From the NCBI GenBank assembly GCA_019115745.1, contig DXDA01000064.1:1-56566 (forward strand): DNA of 56,566 nucleotides, written 5' to 3'. The stretch's first letter is position 1, and each line of letters starts with the position of its first letter. Under the pieces are notes generated by a model. It was not told where the DNA came from. It saw only the letters and a list, made by a program, of their open reading frames with translations, and searched no databases. A program made the translations under genes and the position numbers. This document shows positions 26,959 through 36,860 of the stretch, piece after piece. The stretch comes from Candidatus Alistipes intestinigallinarum (GTDB lineage Bacteria; Bacteroidota; Bacteroidia; Bacteroidales; Rikenellaceae).

Positions 26959-29859
26959 ATGAAAAAATTCCTGGCTCTGACCGTCGTCGTCGTGGCCCTG
27001 CTCGCCTCCGCGTGCAGCAAGTACAAGTACGAAACGGTCGAAGGGGATCCGATGAACACCCGGATCTACACCCTTCCGAACGGTCTGAAGGTCTACATGA
27101 GCGTCAACAAGGAGACGCCCCGCATCCAGACCTACATCGCCGTACGCGTCGGCGGCAAGAACGACCCTGCCGAAACTACCGGACTGGCCCACTACTTCGA
27201 ACACCTCATGTTCAAGGGTACGCCCAACTTCGGAACCTCGGACTATGCCGCCGAAAAACCCCTGCTCGATGAGATCGAACAGCTCTTCGAGGTCTACCGC
27301 AAAACCACGGATGAGGCCGAGCGTGCCGCCATCTACCACCGCATCGACTCGATCAGCTACGAGGCTTCGAAGATCGCCATCCCGAACGAGTACGACAAGC
27401 TGATGGCCGCCATCGGCGCCAACGGAACCAACGCCTACACCTCGCAGGACATGACCGTCTACGTCGAGGACATTCCGGCCAACGAGGTCGAGAATTGGGC
27501 GAAGATCGAGGCCGACCGCTTCCGCAATCCCGTGATCCGCGGCTTCCACACCGAGCTGGAGACCATCTACGAGGAGAAGAACATGTCGCTCACGCGTGAC
27601 GCACGCAAGGTCTGGGAGGCACTCGACGCCGCACTCTTCCCCAACCACCCCTACGGCACGCAGACCGTTCTCGGTACGCAGGAGCACCTGAAAAACCCCT
27701 CGATCACCAACGTGCGGAACTACCACAAGACCTACTACGTGCCGAACAACATGGCCATCTGCCTCTCGGGTGACCTGAATCCCGACGAGGTGATCGCCAC
27801 CATCGACAAGTATTTCGGCGACATGCAGCCCAACGAGAACCTGCCGAAACTCGAATTCAAACCCGAAGAGCCCATCACCGAGCCCGTCGTGCGCGAAGTT
27901 TACGGCCTGGAGGCTGCCAACGTGATGATCGGCTGGCGCCTGCCGGGCGGCTCGACCGATCCGAACGACGTTGCTCAGATTGCCAGCGCCATCCTCAGCA
28001 ACGGACAGGCCGGACTGATCGACCTCGACCTCAACCAGCAGCAGAAGGTCCTCAGCGCCTACGGAGGATACTCCGGACAGCCCGACTACAGCTCGTTCCT
28101 CCTCGGCGGAAGCCCCAAGGCCGGACAGTCGCTCGAAGAGGTCCGCGACCTGCTCCTCGGCGAAGTGGCCAAACTGCGTTCGGGCGATTTCGACGAGAAG
28201 CTCATCGAGGCTTCGATCAACAACTTCAAACTCTACATGATGCGGGCCTACGAGGACAACGATTCGCGCGCCGACATGTACGTGCAGTCGTTCATCGCCG
28301 GGACCGACTGGGCCGACGAAGTCGCTCAGATAGACCGCATGTCGAAGATCACCAAGCAGGATGTCGTCGACTGGGCCAACCAGTACCTCGGGGAGAAGAG
28401 CTACGCCATCGTCTACAAACGCGAAGGCGAGGACAAGAGCGTGCAGAAGATCGCCGCTCCGAAGATCACCCCGATCGTGACGAACCGCGACATGCAGAGC
28501 GCCTTCCTGACCGAGATCCAGCAGTCGAAGGTCAAACCCATTGAACCCGTCTTCGTCGACTACCAGAAGGAGATGGCGCAGTTCGACCTCCGCGACGGAA
28601 TCCACGTCCTCTACAAGAAGAACGAACTGAACGACATCTTCACGCTCAACTACGTATTCGATACGGGCACCGAAAACAATCCCGCCCTCTCGCTGGCCTT
28701 CGACTACCTGAGCTATCTCGGAACCGAGGCCATGAGTGCCGAGCAGATCGCTTCGGAGATGTACGACATCGCCTGCACCTTCTCGATGCGTGCCGGCAGC
28801 AACCAGAGCTTCATCTCGATTTCGGGTCTGAGCGAGAACATGCCCAAGGCCATGGAGATCGTCGAGGGGCTGATCGCCGGAGCCGTTGCCGATGAGGCCA
28901 TCCTCGAAAATCTCAAGCAGGACCTGATCAAGTCCCGCGCCGATGCCAAACTCAACCAGAGCCAGAATTTCGGAGCCCTGCAGCGCTACATGTTCTACGG
29001 CGAGGAGTACATCAAGCGCACGACCCTCTCGAACGAGGCGCTCATGGCACTCGGTTCGGAGGAGCTGATCGCCGCAGTCCGCGACCTGATGAACAAACAG
29101 CACGAGGTGCTCTACTACGGCCCACAGGATGAGAATCAGGTCAAGGCCAGCATCGCCGAGTGCCACAAGGCGGCCGAGGTGCTTGCGCCGCTCGAAAAGA
29201 GCCACCCGAAGATGCAGCCGACGGACCAGAGCAGCGTCGTGCTGGCCCAGTACGATGCCAACCAGCTCTACTACCTGCAGTATTCGAACCGCGGCGAGGC
29301 ATTCGACGTGAAGAACGAGCCCGAAATCACCCTCTACAACGAGTATTTCGGCGGCAGCATGAACTCCATCTGTTTCCAGGAGATGCGCGAAGCCCGCGGT
29401 CTGGCCTACACGGCCCAGGCATGGCTCGGAACCCCCTCCTATGCCGATGACAGCTACAACTACATCGCCTTCATCGCCACGCAGAACGACAAGATGCAGA
29501 CCGCCATCGAGGCCTTCGACGAGATCATCAACCAGATGCCCGAATCGGATGCAGCCTTCCACATCGCCAAGGAGGCCATCCTCTCCCGGCTGCGGACGGA
29601 TCGTACCACGGGAATCGACGTCCTGAACTCCTACCTCGCCCTGCGCCGTCTGGGGCTCTCGGAGGATCCCAACCGGCTGGTTTTCGAACGGGTGCAGACC
29701 ATGACGCTCGACGACGTGAAGGCCACGCAGCAGAAGTGGGTCAAGGATCGCCCCTACACCTACGGTATTCTGGGTGACATCAAGAATCTCGACCTCAACT
29801 TCCTCAAGACGCTCGGGCCCATCCGCACCGTTTCGCAGGAGGAGATCTTCGGATATTGA
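26959..29859 (+). CDS. M16-family zinc metalloprotease, lipoprotein
   Basis: A pitrilysin-type peptidase of 966 residues, made of two tandem M16 units (known architecture). The signal peptide ends in a lipobox, 'ALLASAC', with Cys19. The catalytic HxxEH is 'HYFEH' at 78-82, followed by the downstream Glu-rich segment 'HTELETIYEEKN'. The second half, from about residue 530, repeats the fold without HxxEH, as is normal for the non-catalytic partner half (seen). It is expected at the periplasmic face or surface, degrading peptides. It is second in the operon after DUF456, with a good terminator 65 bp beyond the stop. Confidence 0.93.
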   Translation: MKKFLALTVVVVALLASACSKYKYETVEGDPMNTRIYTLPNGLKVYMSVNKETPRIQTYIAVRVGGKNDPAETTGLAHYFEHLMFKGTPNFGTSDYAAEKPLLDEIEQLFEVYRKTTDEAERAAIYHRIDSISYEASKIAIPNEYDKLMAAIGANGTNAYTSQDMTVYVEDIPANEVENWAKIEADRFRNPVIRGFHTELETIYEEKNMSLTRDARKVWEALDAALFPNHPYGTQTVLGTQEHLKNPSITNVRNYHKTYYVPNNMAICLSGDLNPDEVIATIDKYFGDMQPNENLPKLEFKPEEPITEPVVREVYGLEAANVMIGWRLPGGSTDPNDVAQIASAILSNGQAGLIDLDLNQQQKVLSAYGGYSGQPDYSSFLLGGSPKAGQSLEEVRDLLLGEVAKLRSGDFDEKLIEASINNFKLYMMRAYEDNDSRADMYVQSFIAGTDWADEVAQIDRMSKITKQDVVDWANQYLGEKSYAIVYKREGEDKSVQKIAAPKITPIVTNRDMQSAFLTEIQQSKVKPIEPVFVDYQKEMAQFDLRDGIHVLYKKNELNDIFTLNYVFDTGTENNPALSLAFDYLSYLGTEAMSAEQIASEMYDIACTFSMRAGSNQSFISISGLSENMPKAMEIVEGLIAGAVADEAILENLKQDLIKSRADAKLNQSQNFGALQRYMFYGEEYIKRTTLSNEALMALGSEELIAAVRDLMNKQHEVLYYGPQDENQVKASIAECHKAAEVLAPLEKSHPKMQPTDQSSVVLAQYDANQLYYLQYSNRGEAFDVKNEPEITLYNEYFGGSMNSICFQEMREARGLAYTAQAWLGTPSYADDSYNYIAFIATQNDKMQTAIEAFDEIINQMPESDAAFHIAKEAILSRLRTDRTTGIDVLNSYLALRRLGLSEDPNRLVFERVQTMTLDDVKATQQKWVKDRPYTYGILGDIKNLDLNFLKTLGPIRTVSQEEIFGY

Positions 29860-29923
29860 TCGGATCGGACCAGATCGGGCGGCCCGGCAGACTCCATTCC
29901 GACCGACGCCCGCTTGCATAAAG

Positions 29924-29954
29924 AAGCCCCGGAAGCAATGCTTCCGGGGCTTTT
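29924..29954 (+). terminator. Terminator of the DUF456-M16 operon
   Basis: AAGCCCCGGAAGC / GCTTCCGGGGCTT, a 13-bp perfect stem with a 3-nt loop, followed by a short T run. Confidence 0.88.
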
Positions 29955-30106
29955 CGTGGCAGGTGGTGCCGGATGCCAGTCCGACGTCGTGGGGGGGGGC
30001 ACCCCAGCGTATCGCTGCAGGCCGCAGTCCGACAGCTGCGCCCGCGACCCAAATAGGACCGCCCCATGAAAAACGGGAGTGCCCGACAAAAAGCTGCAGC
30101 CCGACG

Positions 30107-30148
30107 AAAAAAAACGGTGCAGCCGTCCTTATCGGGAGTCTGCACCGT
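30107..30148 (-). terminator. Terminator downstream of ahcY
   Basis: On the minus strand ACGGTGCAG and CTGCACCGT pair around a 17-nt loop and run directly into eight T. It lies 28 bp beyond the ahcY stop. Confidence 0.88.
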
Positions 30149-30175
30149 ATCCGGTTCCGGCCGTCACGGAGAGCA

Positions 30176-31585
30176 TCAATAGCGGTAGTGCTCAGCCTTG
30201 TAGGGGCCCTCTTCCGGGACGCCGATATAGTCGGCCTGCTTCTTCGTCAGGTGCGTCAGTTCAACGCCCAGGTTGTCCAGGTGCAGCCGCGCCACCTCTT
30301 CGTCGAGGTGTTTCGGCAGGCGGTAGACATCCACCTTGAGATCCTGCTCCCACAGCTCCATCTGCGCCAGGCACTGATTCGTGAAGGAGTTCGACATCAC
30401 GAACGACGGGTGGCCCGTCGCACAGCCCAGGTTCACCAGACGCCCCTCGGCCAGCACAAAGATCGAGTGTCCGTCGGGGAAGGTATATTTGTCAACCTGC
30501 GGCTTGATATTCGTCTTTACGGCCGACGACGCCTCCAGACGCGCCATCTGAATCTCGTTGTCGAAGTGGCCGATGTTGCAGACGATCGCCTGGTCGCGCA
30601 TCCGCTCCATGTGCTCCAGCGTGATGATGTCGCAGTTGCCCGTGCACGTCACATAGATGTTGCCCTCGGCCAGTGCGCTCTCCACGGTCTTCACCTCGAA
30701 GCCCTCCATCGCCGCCTGCAGCGCGCAGATCGGGTCGATCTCCGTGACGATCACCCGCGCGCCGTACGAGCGCATCGAGCGGGCGCAACCCTTTCCCACA
30801 TCGCCGTAACCGCACACGACAACCACCTTGCCGGCAATCATCACGTCCGTCGCCCGCTTGATACCGTCGGCCAGCGACTCGCGGCAGCCATAGAGGTTGT
30901 CGAACTTCGACTTCGTGCAGGAGTCGTTCACGTTGATGGCCGGGACAAGCAACTCCCCGGCAGCCTGCATCTGGTAGAGGCGGTGCACACCCGTCGTGGT
31001 CTCCTCGCTCACGCCCCGCCATTCGGCCACCGTGCGGTGCCACTTCTCGGGATCCTCGGCCAGAATCCGTTTCAAGGTGTCGAGGATGACCTCCTCTTCG
31101 TAGGACGACGGTGCATAGTCGAGCGTCGCGGCGTCGTTCTCGGCCTTGTAGCCCTTATGGATCAGCAGCGTGGCATCACCGCCGTCATCGACGATCAGTT
31201 GCGGGCCCTTGCCGCCCGGGAACGACATCGCCATCGCCGTGCACCACCAGTATTCGGGCAGCGTCTCGCCCTTCCAGGCGAAGACCGGAACCCCGGCCTT
31301 GGCAATTGCCGCCGCGGCGTGGTCCTGCGTCGAGAAGATGTTGCACGAGCACCAGCGCACATCGGCCCCCAGTTCCACAAGCGTCTCGATCAGTACGGCC
31401 GTCTGGATCGTCATGTGCAGCGATCCCATGATCCGCACCCCTTTCAGCGGTTTGCGGGGTCCGTACTTGCGCCGTACGGCCATCAGGCCCGGCATTTCAT
31501 GTTCGGAGATTTCGATCTCCTTGCGTCCCCACTCGGCCAGCGACAGGTCGGCAACCTTGTAAGGAAGCGTGTTGTCCAAAAACAT
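30176..31585 (-). CDS. ahcY: Adenosylhomocysteinase
   Basis: Hydrolyses S-adenosylhomocysteine to adenosine and homocysteine, clearing the product of methyltransfer (known). The 469-residue protein matches the long bacterial form. Seen: '[15 protein letters not shown]', '[14 protein letters not shown]', '[16 protein letters not shown]', the NAD-binding '[13 protein letters not shown]' and '[11 protein letters not shown]', ending 'YKAEHYRY'. It is the last gene of the long minus cluster and is separated from ribK by a 79-bp gap that can fold into a closed hairpin. It may be read from the cluster or from a promoter in that gap. Confidence 0.98.
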   Translation of the reverse strand: MFLDNTLPYKVADLSLAEWGRKEIEISEHEMPGLMAVRRKYGPRKPLKGVRIMGSLHMTIQTAVLIETLVELGADVRWCSCNIFSTQDHAAAAIAKAGVPVFAWKGETLPEYWWCTAMAMSFPGGKGPQLIVDDGGDATLLIHKGYKAENDAATLDYAPSSYEEEVILDTLKRILAEDPEKWHRTVAEWRGVSEETTTGVHRLYQMQAAGELLVPAINVNDSCTKSKFDNLYGCRESLADGIKRATDVMIAGKVVVVCGYGDVGKGCARSMRSYGARVIVTEIDPICALQAAMEGFEVKTVESALAEGNIYVTCTGNCDIITLEHMERMRDQAIVCNIGHFDNEIQMARLEASSAVKTNIKPQVDKYTFPDGHSIFVLAEGRLVNLGCATGHPSFVMSNSFTNQCLAQMELWEQDLKVDVYRLPKHLDEEVARLHLDNLGVELTHLTKKQADYIGVPEEGPYKAEHYRY

Positions 31586-31600
31586 ATGCTTTTCTTTTTT

Positions 31601-31649
31601 AGGTAAATCCTCTTTTTCGGGGCCTCCGCAACAGCGCGGAGCCCTACCT
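31601..31649 (-). promoter_or_regulatory. Structured leader upstream of ahcY
   Basis: Read on the minus strand: AGGTA, then a hairpin GGGCTCCGC-GCTGTT-GCGGAGGCCC with one bulged base, then an A-rich linker, then TACCT, which pairs with the AGGTA. This could be a closed stem-loop in the mRNA 15 nt before the ahcY start. It does not look like the known SAH riboswitch. Confidence 0.4.
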
Positions 31650-31664
31650 CAACGGCTCCCGGCG

Positions 31665-32036
31665 TCATCGTCCCAACAGATGCAGGACCGTTGCCCGGTC
31701 CTCGGCAATCTGCGCCTGCAACTCCTCCAACGTAGCGAAGCGGCGTTCGCCGCGGATCTTTTCGAGGAGCTCCACCCGCAAGTGCCGTCCGTAGAGCTCC
31801 TCCGAGAAATCGAAAATATGGGTCTCCAGGCGTCGTTCGGCCCCTCCGACCGAGGGATTACAGCCCAGATTCGACATGCCGTCGTACCAGCGGCCGTCGA
31901 TTTCCGCACGCGAACGGTAGACACCGTCCGCCAACGAAAAACCCTCCGGAACCGCCAGGTTTGCCGTCGGGAAACCCAGTTCGCGTCCCAGACGCCGTCC
32001 GTGCTCCACCACCCCTTCGATCACCACGCGTTCCAT
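31665..32036 (-). CDS. Stand-alone riboflavin kinase domain protein
   Basis: The 123 residues match only the C-terminal flavokinase half of RibF: 'GRELGFPTANL', 'DGVYRSRAEIDGRWYDGMSN', 'ETHIFDFSEELYGRHLRVEL' and 'ERRFATLEELQAQIAEDR' (seen). Flavokinase makes FMN from riboflavin; the FAD synthetase domain usually found at the N-terminus (known) is absent. The ATG overlaps the perM stop (ATGA), so the gene has not simply lost its upstream half in this frame. FAD synthesis would need another protein outside the window. Confidence 0.85.
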   Translation of the reverse strand: MERVVIEGVVEHGRRLGRELGFPTANLAVPEGFSLADGVYRSRAEIDGRWYDGMSNLGCNPSVGGAERRLETHIFDFSEELYGRHLRVELLEKIRGERRFATLEELQAQIAEDRATVLHLLGR

Positions 32037-33142
32037 CAGATCTTTTCAGTCAGTTTGCGCACCAGGCTGAACTGCGAGAAGAACTCCTTGGCGAAGACCC
32101 GCAGCACCGTATAGGAGGGAATCGCCAGCAGCATCCCCACGATCCCGGCCAGCGAGCCCGCAATCAGAATCACCAGAAAGACTTCGAGCGGATGGGCCTT
32201 GACCCGCTCCGAATAGAGCGTCGGTTGCAGCACAAAGTCGTCCAACCCCTTGATGACCAGCAGCGAGCACACGATGACCAGCACCGTATGGCCCACGGGC
32301 ATCCCCTCGATCGGCGTCACGATCCCCACGAAAACCGAGAAGATCCCGCCGATCAGCGGCCCCGCATAGGGTACGACGTTCATGATGCCCATCGTCAGGC
32401 CGATGAAGGCGGCATCCGCCGTCTTCATCCCGAAGGCCATCATCACCAGCGTCACGGCGATCGTCAACAACAGGCTCTCCGACAGGATGCCCGTAAAGTA
32501 ACGCCCCAGCAGCAGCGTCACCGAATCCAACGCCCGGGTGATGTTTTCGTGGTAGTGCTCCGGAAAGACCGACGTCACCATCGCATAGAACAGCCCCTCT
32601 TCCTTCAGGAAGAAGAAGGTGATGAACGAAATCGAGAAGATGGCGATCACCGACGAAAGCACCACTCCGATGATCGACGAGAAGATCCGGTTGAGCGAAT
32701 TGATGTCGATGATGCCCCGAAGCGCCTCGGTCAGCTCCTCGGAGAGCGAAAAGGTGCTTTCGGGCAGGGCGAACAGGTGCTGCAGGTCGTGCTGCGCCCG
32801 GGCCAGCGGTTCGCTGATGCTCGCCATGACAGCCGTGAAGTCCACGTGCGCAAACTGGTTGATCTTGTTGAAAACCAACGGCACGAAGAGCGAGAAGCAC
32901 GCCGCGAAGATCGCCCAGATCACCACCAGCGTCACCAGTGCCGCCAGCCAGCGCGGGATCCGCCAGCCGCGGATGTGCAATCCCGAGAGGCGTTTGACCA
33001 GCGGGCGCCCCATCACGGCCAGCACCGCCGAAACCAGAATGTAGACGACGATCGACGAGAAATACCACACCAGGAACAGCACGGCCGTAGCGATGGCCGC
33101 ACTCACGATGAATTTCAGAACCGTCTGAGGCGTCGTCTGCAT
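32036..33142 (-). CDS. AI-2E/PerM-family transporter
   Basis: A 368-residue polytopic membrane protein with about eight helices. N-terminal pair: 'FIVSAAIATAVLFLVWYF' then 'VVYILVSAVLAVMGRPLVKR'. Later it has 'FISFITFFFLKEEGLFY' and the family's C-terminal 'YSERVKAHPLEVFLVILIAG' (seen). Members export small molecules or ions; roles differ between homologs (known), so no substrate is claimed. It starts 9 bp after psd and overlaps ribK by the shared ATGA. Confidence 0.9.
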   Translation of the reverse strand: MQTTPQTVLKFIVSAAIATAVLFLVWYFSSIVVYILVSAVLAVMGRPLVKRLSGLHIRGWRIPRWLAALVTLVVIWAIFAACFSLFVPLVFNKINQFAHVDFTAVMASISEPLARAQHDLQHLFALPESTFSLSEELTEALRGIIDINSLNRIFSSIIGVVLSSVIAIFSISFITFFFLKEEGLFYAMVTSVFPEHYHENITRALDSVTLLLGRYFTGILSESLLLTIAVTLVMMAFGMKTADAAFIGLTMGIMNVVPYAGPLIGGIFSVFVGIVTPIEGMPVGHTVLVIVCSLLVIKGLDDFVLQPTLYSERVKAHPLEVFLVILIAGSLAGIVGMLLAIPSYTVLRVFAKEFFSQFSLVRKLTEKI

Positions 33143-33151
33143 GGCTGCCGT

Positions 33152-33835
33152 CTATTGGTTGTCCGTCACCTTGCGCAGCCGCGCAATCGGAGTCTGCGAA
33201 CCCACCGTCGGGTCACCGATCTCCACCAGCAGCTCGCTCTCCTTCGGGATCAGGATGTCGACCCGCGAACCGAACTTGATGAAGCCGCAAACGCTGTTCT
33301 GCTCCACGGGGTTGCCCACCTTCATGTAGGAGATGATCCGCCGGGCAATCAATCCTGCCACCTGCCGGAACAGCACCCGCTGTCCCGAGGCCATCTTCAC
33401 CACCGTCGTCGTACGCTCGTTCTCGGTCGACGACTTCGGGTGCCAGGCCACCAGGAAGCGACCCGGGTGGTATTTGAAATACTCCACCACACCGCCCACC
33501 GGAACCCAGTTCATATGGACGTTCGTGATCGACATGAAGATCGAGATCTGCAGCATCTCCTCCTGCAGATACTCCGTCTCCTTCACCACCTCGGTCACCA
33601 CCACGCGGCCGTCACACGGCGCAAAGACCAGATCCGCGTCGTGGATTCTCACCCGGCGCGGCTCGCGGAAAAACGCCACGATGAAGAACCAGAACAGCAA
33701 CAGGAATATCGTCCCGCCCCACAGCAGGGCGACGCCCGATTCGTTGACCAGCATCCGGTAGAAAAACCACCAGATCAAAAGGCACACGGCGCCCGAAATC
33801 CCGATGATCTTATATCCTTCCTTATTGATTCTCAT
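33152..33835 (-). CDS. psd: Phosphatidylserine decarboxylase proenzyme
   Basis: Makes phosphatidylethanolamine at the inner membrane with a self-made pyruvoyl group (known). The 227-residue short type has two N-terminal membrane segments (about 9-30 and 37-56), 'FAPCDGRVV', 'IFMSITNVHMNWVPVGG' and the cleavage site Gly189-Ser190 in 'FIKFGSRVDI' (seen). It is directly downstream of cdsA, which makes the CDP-diacylglycerol precursor pool. Phosphatidylserine synthase is not next to it here. Confidence 0.95.
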   Translation of the reverse strand: MRINKEGYKIIGISGAVCLLIWWFFYRMLVNESGVALLWGGTIFLLLFWFFIVAFFREPRRVRIHDADLVFAPCDGRVVVTEVVKETEYLQEEMLQISIFMSITNVHMNWVPVGGVVEYFKYHPGRFLVAWHPKSSTENERTTTVVKMASGQRVLFRQVAGLIARRIISYMKVGNPVEQNSVCGFIKFGSRVDILIPKESELLVEIGDPTVGSQTPIARLRKVTDNQ

Positions 33836-33853
33836 ATGCGGTTAGGTTTGCGG

Positions 33854-34702
33854 TTACATGACGAAAAACAGATAGACGAAGACGAAGGGCGCCGAGAGCA
33901 GCATGGCATCGAAACGGTCCAGCACCCCTCCGTGGCCCGGGATCAGCGAGCCCGAGTCCTTGACTCCGGCAGCCCGTTTGAACATCGACTCCACCAGGTC
34001 GCCCAGCACGCCCGTGACCGCAGCCACGACAGCCAGACCTCCCCATGCGGCATAGTCACCCTCCAGCACCCGGGCGGCAACCAGCCCCATGGCCACGGCG
34101 CCGATGATCCCGCCGAAGAAGCCCTCCCACGATTTCTTGGGCGAAAGGCGTTCGCACAGGCGGTGACGGCCGATCGACATCCCCACCAGGTAGGCAAAGA
34201 CGTCGTTGGCCCAGATGATGAAGATATAGAAGAGCATCATCCAGGGATTCCACGCCTCGCTGGCGATGATCGGGAAGTAGCACATCAGCGACAACGGCAT
34301 CGCCACGTAGATCACCCCCAGGAGGGTCGTACCGATATTGCCTGCCGGATTCTCACCCCGGCGGTAGAGCTCGCAAATGAACATCACGGGCAACAGCAGC
34401 AGCAAAAAGGCCAGTCCGCATCCGAAGGTTCGGCTGGCGGAGCCCAGGATCTGAATGTCATCGCTGACAAAGGCGAAATTCAACGCAAAGAGCACCAGTC
34501 CCGTCACGATTCCGACCACCTTCTGCGGGCGGCTGCCCCGTTTCTCGGCCAGGGTGTAAAGCTCCGTCATGCCGACTGCCAGCAGCAGCGCCAGCAGGAG
34601 CCCAAAGCTCCACTGCGACCAGAGGATCGCTCCCAGGACCACCACCGCAAGCACCGCACCGCTCAACGTGCGGACCCACAGGTTCTTCATCTTTTCACTC
34701 AT
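33854..34702 (-). CDS. cdsA: Phosphatidate cytidylyltransferase
   Basis: Makes CDP-diacylglycerol from phosphatidic acid and CTP at the inner membrane (known). The 282-residue protein is almost all membrane helix and ends with the CdsA signature 'KDSGSLIPGHGGVLDRFD' (seen). It lies between ftsH (25 bp) and psd (18 bp) on the minus strand, an order typical of Bacteroidetes, so it is cotranscribed with them. Confidence 0.96.
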   Translation of the reverse strand: MSEKMKNLWVRTLSGAVLAVVVLGAILWSQWSFGLLLALLLAVGMTELYTLAEKRGSRPQKVVGIVTGLVLFALNFAFVSDDIQILGSASRTFGCGLAFLLLLLPVMFICELYRRGENPAGNIGTTLLGVIYVAMPLSLMCYFPIIASEAWNPWMMLFYIFIIWANDVFAYLVGMSIGRHRLCERLSPKKSWEGFFGGIIGAVAMGLVAARVLEGDYAAWGGLAVVAAVTGVLGDLVESMFKRAAGVKDSGSLIPGHGGVLDRFDAMLLSAPFVFVYLFFVM

Positions 34703-34727
34703 CGGTTTTCAAGAGTCTAAGTAGGTT

Positions 34728-36854
34728 TTACGACGCCCGTTCGGAATCGGTCGGAGGAACGGTCTCCGAGGTCGCTGAAGCCGGTGTCGCAGCCGGTGTC
34801 GAAGCATCTCCCGCGGCCGACACGGCGGCACTCTGCGCCCCCGCACGCTTCTCATCGGACGCCGCAGCCGGAGTCTCCGCCGGAGCATCTCCCGCTTCGG
34901 ACTTTGCCGCAGCCTCGCGGCGTTCCCGCTCGATATCCTTCTTCCGCTTGCCGAAGATCCGCTCCACATCCTCCGTGAAGACCACCTCGCGCTGCAACAG
35001 CAGTTCGGCCAGCTCCTTCAATCCCTCGCGGTGCTCTTTCAGAACCTGCTCGGCCATCTTGTAGGCCCGGTCGATGACCGCCCGGGCTTCGGCGTCGATC
35101 TGCTGCGCCGTCTTTTCGGAGTAGGGTTTCGTGAACGACATGTCGCTCTGCCCCGTCGAGTCGTAGTACGACAGCGTACCCACCTGCTCGCTCATGCCGT
35201 AATAGGCCACCATGGCGTAGGCCTGTTTGGTGACGCGCTCCAGGTCGTTCAGCGCACCGGTCGACACCTCGCCGAAGGTCAACTGCTCCGACACGCGGCC
35301 GCCCAGCGTCGCTGCCAGTTCGTCCATCATCTGCTCGCGCGTAGTGATCTGACGCTCTTCGGGCAGGTACCACGCCGCCCCCAGCGCCTTCCCGCGCGGA
35401 ATGATCGTCACCTTGATCAGCGGACTGGCGTTTTCGAGAATCCAGCTTACCGTGGCATGGCCCGCCTCGTGGTAGGCGATTACGCGCTTCTCCTCGTCGG
35501 TGATGATCTTGTTCTTCCGTTCCAGGCCGCCGACGATCCGGTCGATGGCCGCCAGGAAATCCTCCTTCGAGATGTATTTCTTGTTGTGGCGCGCCGCAAT
35601 CAGTGCCGCCTCGTTGCAGACATTGGCGATGTCGGCCCCCGAAAAGCCCGGAGTCTGGCGCGCCAGGAACGAACGGTCCAGTGCCGGATCAAGCTTCAGC
35701 GGACGCAGGTGCACCTCGAAGATCTCCTCGCGCTCCTTCACGTCGGGAAGCCCCACCTCGATCTGGCGGTCGAAACGCCCGGCACGCATCAACGCCTTGT
35801 CCAGAATGTCGGCGCGGTTGGTGGCCGCCAGGACGATCACGCCCGTATTGGTCTGGAAACCGTCCATCTCCGTCAGCAACTGGTTCAGCGTATTTTCGCG
35901 TTCGTCGTTGCCCGAGAAGCCGGCATTCTTGCCGCGCGCACGGCCGATGGCGTCGATCTCGTCGATGAAGACGATGCACGGGGCCTTCTGTTTGGCCTGC
36001 TCGAAGAGGTCGCGGACACGCGAGGCGCCCACACCCACGAACATCTCCACGAAATCCGAACCCGAAATCGAGAGGAACGGAACGTTCGCCTCGCCGGCCA
36101 CAGCCTTGGCCAGCAGCGTCTTACCCGTTCCCGGAGGACCTACGAGCAGCGCACCCTTCGGAATCTTGGCACCCAACTCCTTGTATTTGTCGGCTTTCTT
36201 CAGAAAATCGACGATCTCCATGATCTCGACCTTCGCCTCCTCCAGTCCGGCCACATCCTTGAATGTCACCCGTTTGGAGTTGTCCTTGTCGAAGACCTGC
36301 GCCTTGGCCTTGCCGACGTTCATGATTCCGCCGCCGCCTCCGGCTCCCGCCCCGCGGGCCATCGAACGCATGATGAAGATCCACACCCCGATGATCAGCA
36401 CCCACGGCAACAGATTGACCAGCAGTGACGTCCAGTCGTCACGCTTGTTCACATACTCCACCGGGACAACCGTTTCGGAACGCGTCTCGGCGGCATTCAG
36501 GTCCTCGCGGAAGGCATCCACCGATCCGATCGTGAAGATCAGTTGCGGGCCCACATCCGGCAGGCGCCGGAAGCGTTTCTCCGTCGCATCGTTGCGGTAT
36601 TTCTCGACGGCCTCTTTGGTCAGGAAGACCTGAGCCTGATCCTTGTTCACCACCAGGATCTTCTCCACATCTCCGGCCTCGACCATCGGTTGAACCGTCG
36701 TCCAGTTGCTCTCAACCGGCTGGTCGGTCGAGGGATTGAGCAGGTAGTAGCCCACGATTGCCGCCGCAATGATCCCGTAGATCCACAGCAGCGAGAACCG
36801 CGGCATATTCATTTTCGGATAGTTACTATTATTCCGGTTTTGTTTCTGTGCCAT
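34728..36854 (-). CDS. ftsH: ATP-dependent zinc metalloprotease FtsH
   Basis: Membrane-bound AAA+ protease that removes damaged membrane proteins and, in many bacteria, controls LpxC level (known). The 708 residues include membrane helix 1 (about 21-39), a periplasmic domain, helix 2 (about 143-163) and a Gly-rich linker. These are followed by Walker A 'GPPGTGKT' at 239-246, Walker B '[11 protein letters not shown]', and the zinc site 'HEAGH' at 462-466 (seen). The C-terminal 70 residues are a Glu/Ala/Ser/Thr-rich tail with no clear fold. rsfS ends 6 bp upstream. Confidence 0.98.
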   Translation of the reverse strand: MAQKQNRNNSNYPKMNMPRFSLLWIYGIIAAAIVGYYLLNPSTDQPVESNWTTVQPMVEAGDVEKILVVNKDQAQVFLTKEAVEKYRNDATEKRFRRLPDVGPQLIFTIGSVDAFREDLNAAETRSETVVPVEYVNKRDDWTSLLVNLLPWVLIIGVWIFIMRSMARGAGAGGGGGIMNVGKAKAQVFDKDNSKRVTFKDVAGLEEAKVEIMEIVDFLKKADKYKELGAKIPKGALLVGPPGTGKTLLAKAVAGEANVPFLSISGSDFVEMFVGVGASRVRDLFEQAKQKAPCIVFIDEIDAIGRARGKNAGFSGNDERENTLNQLLTEMDGFQTNTGVIVLAATNRADILDKALMRAGRFDRQIEVGLPDVKEREEIFEVHLRPLKLDPALDRSFLARQTPGFSGADIANVCNEAALIAARHNKKYISKEDFLAAIDRIVGGLERKNKIITDEEKRVIAYHEAGHATVSWILENASPLIKVTIIPRGKALGAAWYLPEERQITTREQMMDELAATLGGRVSEQLTFGEVSTGALNDLERVTKQAYAMVAYYGMSEQVGTLSYYDSTGQSDMSFTKPYSEKTAQQIDAEARAVIDRAYKMAEQVLKEHREGLKELAELLLQREVVFTEDVERIFGKRKKDIERERREAAAKSEAGDAPAETPAAASDEKRAGAQSAAVSAAGDASTPAATPASATSETVPPTDSERAS

Positions 36855-36860
36855 AAATAC

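Larger units (their letters stand above)
29860..30175. other. Gene-free gap of 316 bp between convergent genes
   Basis: It holds the M16-gene terminator (29924-29954), a G-run near 29992-30000, and the ahcY-side terminator (30107-30148). Short frames in it are compositionally unconvincing. Confidence 0.75.

Noticed and set aside
26872..29919. Long minus-strand frame opposite the M16 protease gene
   Set aside because: It is an antisense shadow of a gene with clear HxxEH and signal peptide; composition is skewed and no motif is seen.
29760..30175. Short frames and a G-run in the gap between the M16 gene and ahcY
   Set aside because: The gap is explained by two convergent terminators; the frames cross these hairpins and show no homology that I recognise. 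The G-run alone supports no claim of phase variation because no gene promoter or frame depends on it.
31586..31664. A known SAH riboswitch before ahcY
   Set aside because: The fold is different from the pseudoknotted SAH motif of Proteobacteria, and the conserved bases that I remember are not present. It is kept only as an unknown structure.
31961..34720. Long plus-strand frame opposite ribK, perM, psd and cdsA
   Set aside because: It spans four well-recognised minus genes and is dominated by Arg, His and Gln, as expected of antisense translation.
34728..34940. Disordered tail of FtsH as a possible frameshift product
   Set aside because: The frame is continuous, ends in a normal stop and the Ala/Glu/Ser/Thr composition is typical of long disordered tails in related FtsH proteins.
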